Below are positions 48,799 to 49,681 of a stretch of 49,681 bases of DNA, piece after piece; the first letter of the stretch is position 1, and each line of letters begins with the position of its first letter. A model generated the notes under the pieces. The model saw only the letters and a program-made list of their open reading frames with translations, did no database searches and was not told the origin of the DNA. Made by a program: the position numbers and the translations under genes. The stretch is from Auritidibacter sp. Marseille-P8566 (lineage in GTDB: Bacteria > Actinomycetota > Actinomycetes > Actinomycetales > Microbacteriaceae): the NCBI GenBank assembly GCA_945896925.1, contig CAMDEV010000003.1, positions 1 to 49,681 of the forward strand. Direction: 5' to 3'.

Positions 48799-49681
48799 TT
48801 AGCTAAGGCGAGCCTTTAGGTTCTCAGCAAGAGTTGCCATGAACTCATCTGTGGTCTGGAAAGCTTGACCACTTCCAACTAGAGCAGCTAGATCTTTAGT
48901 CATGTTGCCTGACTCAACGGTCTTGATAACGACATCCTCTAGAGTCTCAGCGAATCTTAGAACATCAGGAGTATTGTCTAGCTTTGCTCTGTGCATAAGC
49001 GCACGAGTCCAAGCGTAGATAGAAGCGATTGGGTTAGTTGAAGTCTTCTTACCTGCTTGCCAGTCACGGTAGTGACGGGTAACAGTTCCGTGAGCAGCTT
49101 CAGCAAGACAGGTCTTACCATCAGGAGTAGTTAGCACTGATGTCATTAGACCAAGTGAACCAAAGCCTTGAGCAACAGTGTCAGACTGAACGTCACCGTC
49201 ATAGTTCTTACATGCCCAGACGTAGCCACCTTCCCACTTCAATGCAGCAGCAACCATGTCATCGATTAGGCGGTGCTCATAAGTCAAACCAGCAGCTTCA
49301 AACTTTGACTTGTATTCTGCATCAAACACTTCCTGGAAAGCATCCTTGAATGCACCATCGTAAGCCTTCAAGATGGTGTTCTTGGTTGAAAGGTAAACCG
49401 GATAATTTCTTGCTAATCCGTAATTGAAAGATGCTCTAGCAAAGTCACGGATTGAGTCCATGTAGTTATACATACCCATCGCAACTCCACCGTGCTCTGG
49501 ATAGTCAGCAACAGTTATGGTAGTTGGCTCAGAACCATCGGCTGGAGCCCAGGTCATTGTTACTCGGCCTGGACCTGGAACCTTGAAGTCGGTTGCCTTG
49601 TATTGATCTCCGTGAGCGTGACGACCAATGATAATCGGCTTGGTCCAACCAGGTACCAGTCTTGGCACGTTTGAGATGATA
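48799..49681 (-). CDS. icd: NADP-dependent isocitrate dehydrogenase, 5' end outside window
   Basis: [32 protein letters not shown] open to the window edge; [62 protein letters not shown]. Confidence 0.96.
   Translation of the reverse strand, partial: IISNVPRLVPGWTKPIIIGRHAHGDQYKATDFKVPGPGRVTMTWAPADGSEPTTITVADYPEHGGVAMGMYNYMDSIRDFARASFNYGLARNYPVYLSTKNTILKAYDGAFKDAFQEVFDAEYKSKFEAAGLTYEHRLIDDMVAAALKWEGGYVWACKNYDGDVQSDTVAQGFGSLGLMTSVLTTPDGKTCLAEAAHGTVTRHYRDWQAGKKTSTNPIASIYAWTRALMHRAKLDNTPDVLRFAETLEDVVIKTVESGNMTKDLAALVGSGQAFQTTDEFMATLAENLKARLS

Noticed and set aside
1-49681. tRNA, rRNA, transposase, integrase, phage or canonical defence cluster
   Set aside because: Not seen on reading either strand or the ORF track; the lone methyltransferase has no restriction partner in the window.

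Overview
The window carries ordinary bacterial chromosome, most likely from a small-genome, low-GC actinobacterium of the Microbacteriaceae/freshwater type. That taxonomic call is inferred from gene content, e.g. an acyl-CoA carboxylase epsilon subunit next to AccD, and MshC/Actino-specific databases were not searched. Gene order: acyl-CoA carboxylase beta/epsilon; DUF885 protein; a signalling operon (RNA methyltransferase, LuxR response regulator, histidine kinase, membrane protein); Maf; AccA; LpdA; a large nucleoside uptake/catabolism region (PNP, PGM2-type mutase, orphan PTS IIB/IIA, Add, DeoA, Cdd, two permeases, ATPase, BmpA and a divergent BMP paralogue); mannose-1-P guanylyltransferase; sdhCDAB; a Tat-type Rieske protein; ptsI; xth; trpS; an alpha-glucoside-like ABC importer without an ATPase; an FMN riboswitch with ribD-ribE-ribBA-ribH; an accessory stretch at about 38.8-43.4 kb (small membrane protein, ABC gene remnant, orphan NPPF methyltransferase, ABC exporter, two secreted proteins); folD, glyA, purU; a glycine-rich surface protein; and icd (partial). 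I see no tRNA, rRNA, CRISPR, transposase or phage genes. The most interesting signals are: (i) a deletion scar that joins the first codons of an ABC ATPase to the last codons of an ABC-2 permease; (ii) PTS IIA/IIB without IIC inside a nucleoside catabolism operon; (iii) a membrane protein that looks like a histidine-kinase partner without an ATPase domain; (iv) an orphan N6-type methyltransferase; (v) several structured non-coding elements. No element here can be called a proven new system from sequence alone.
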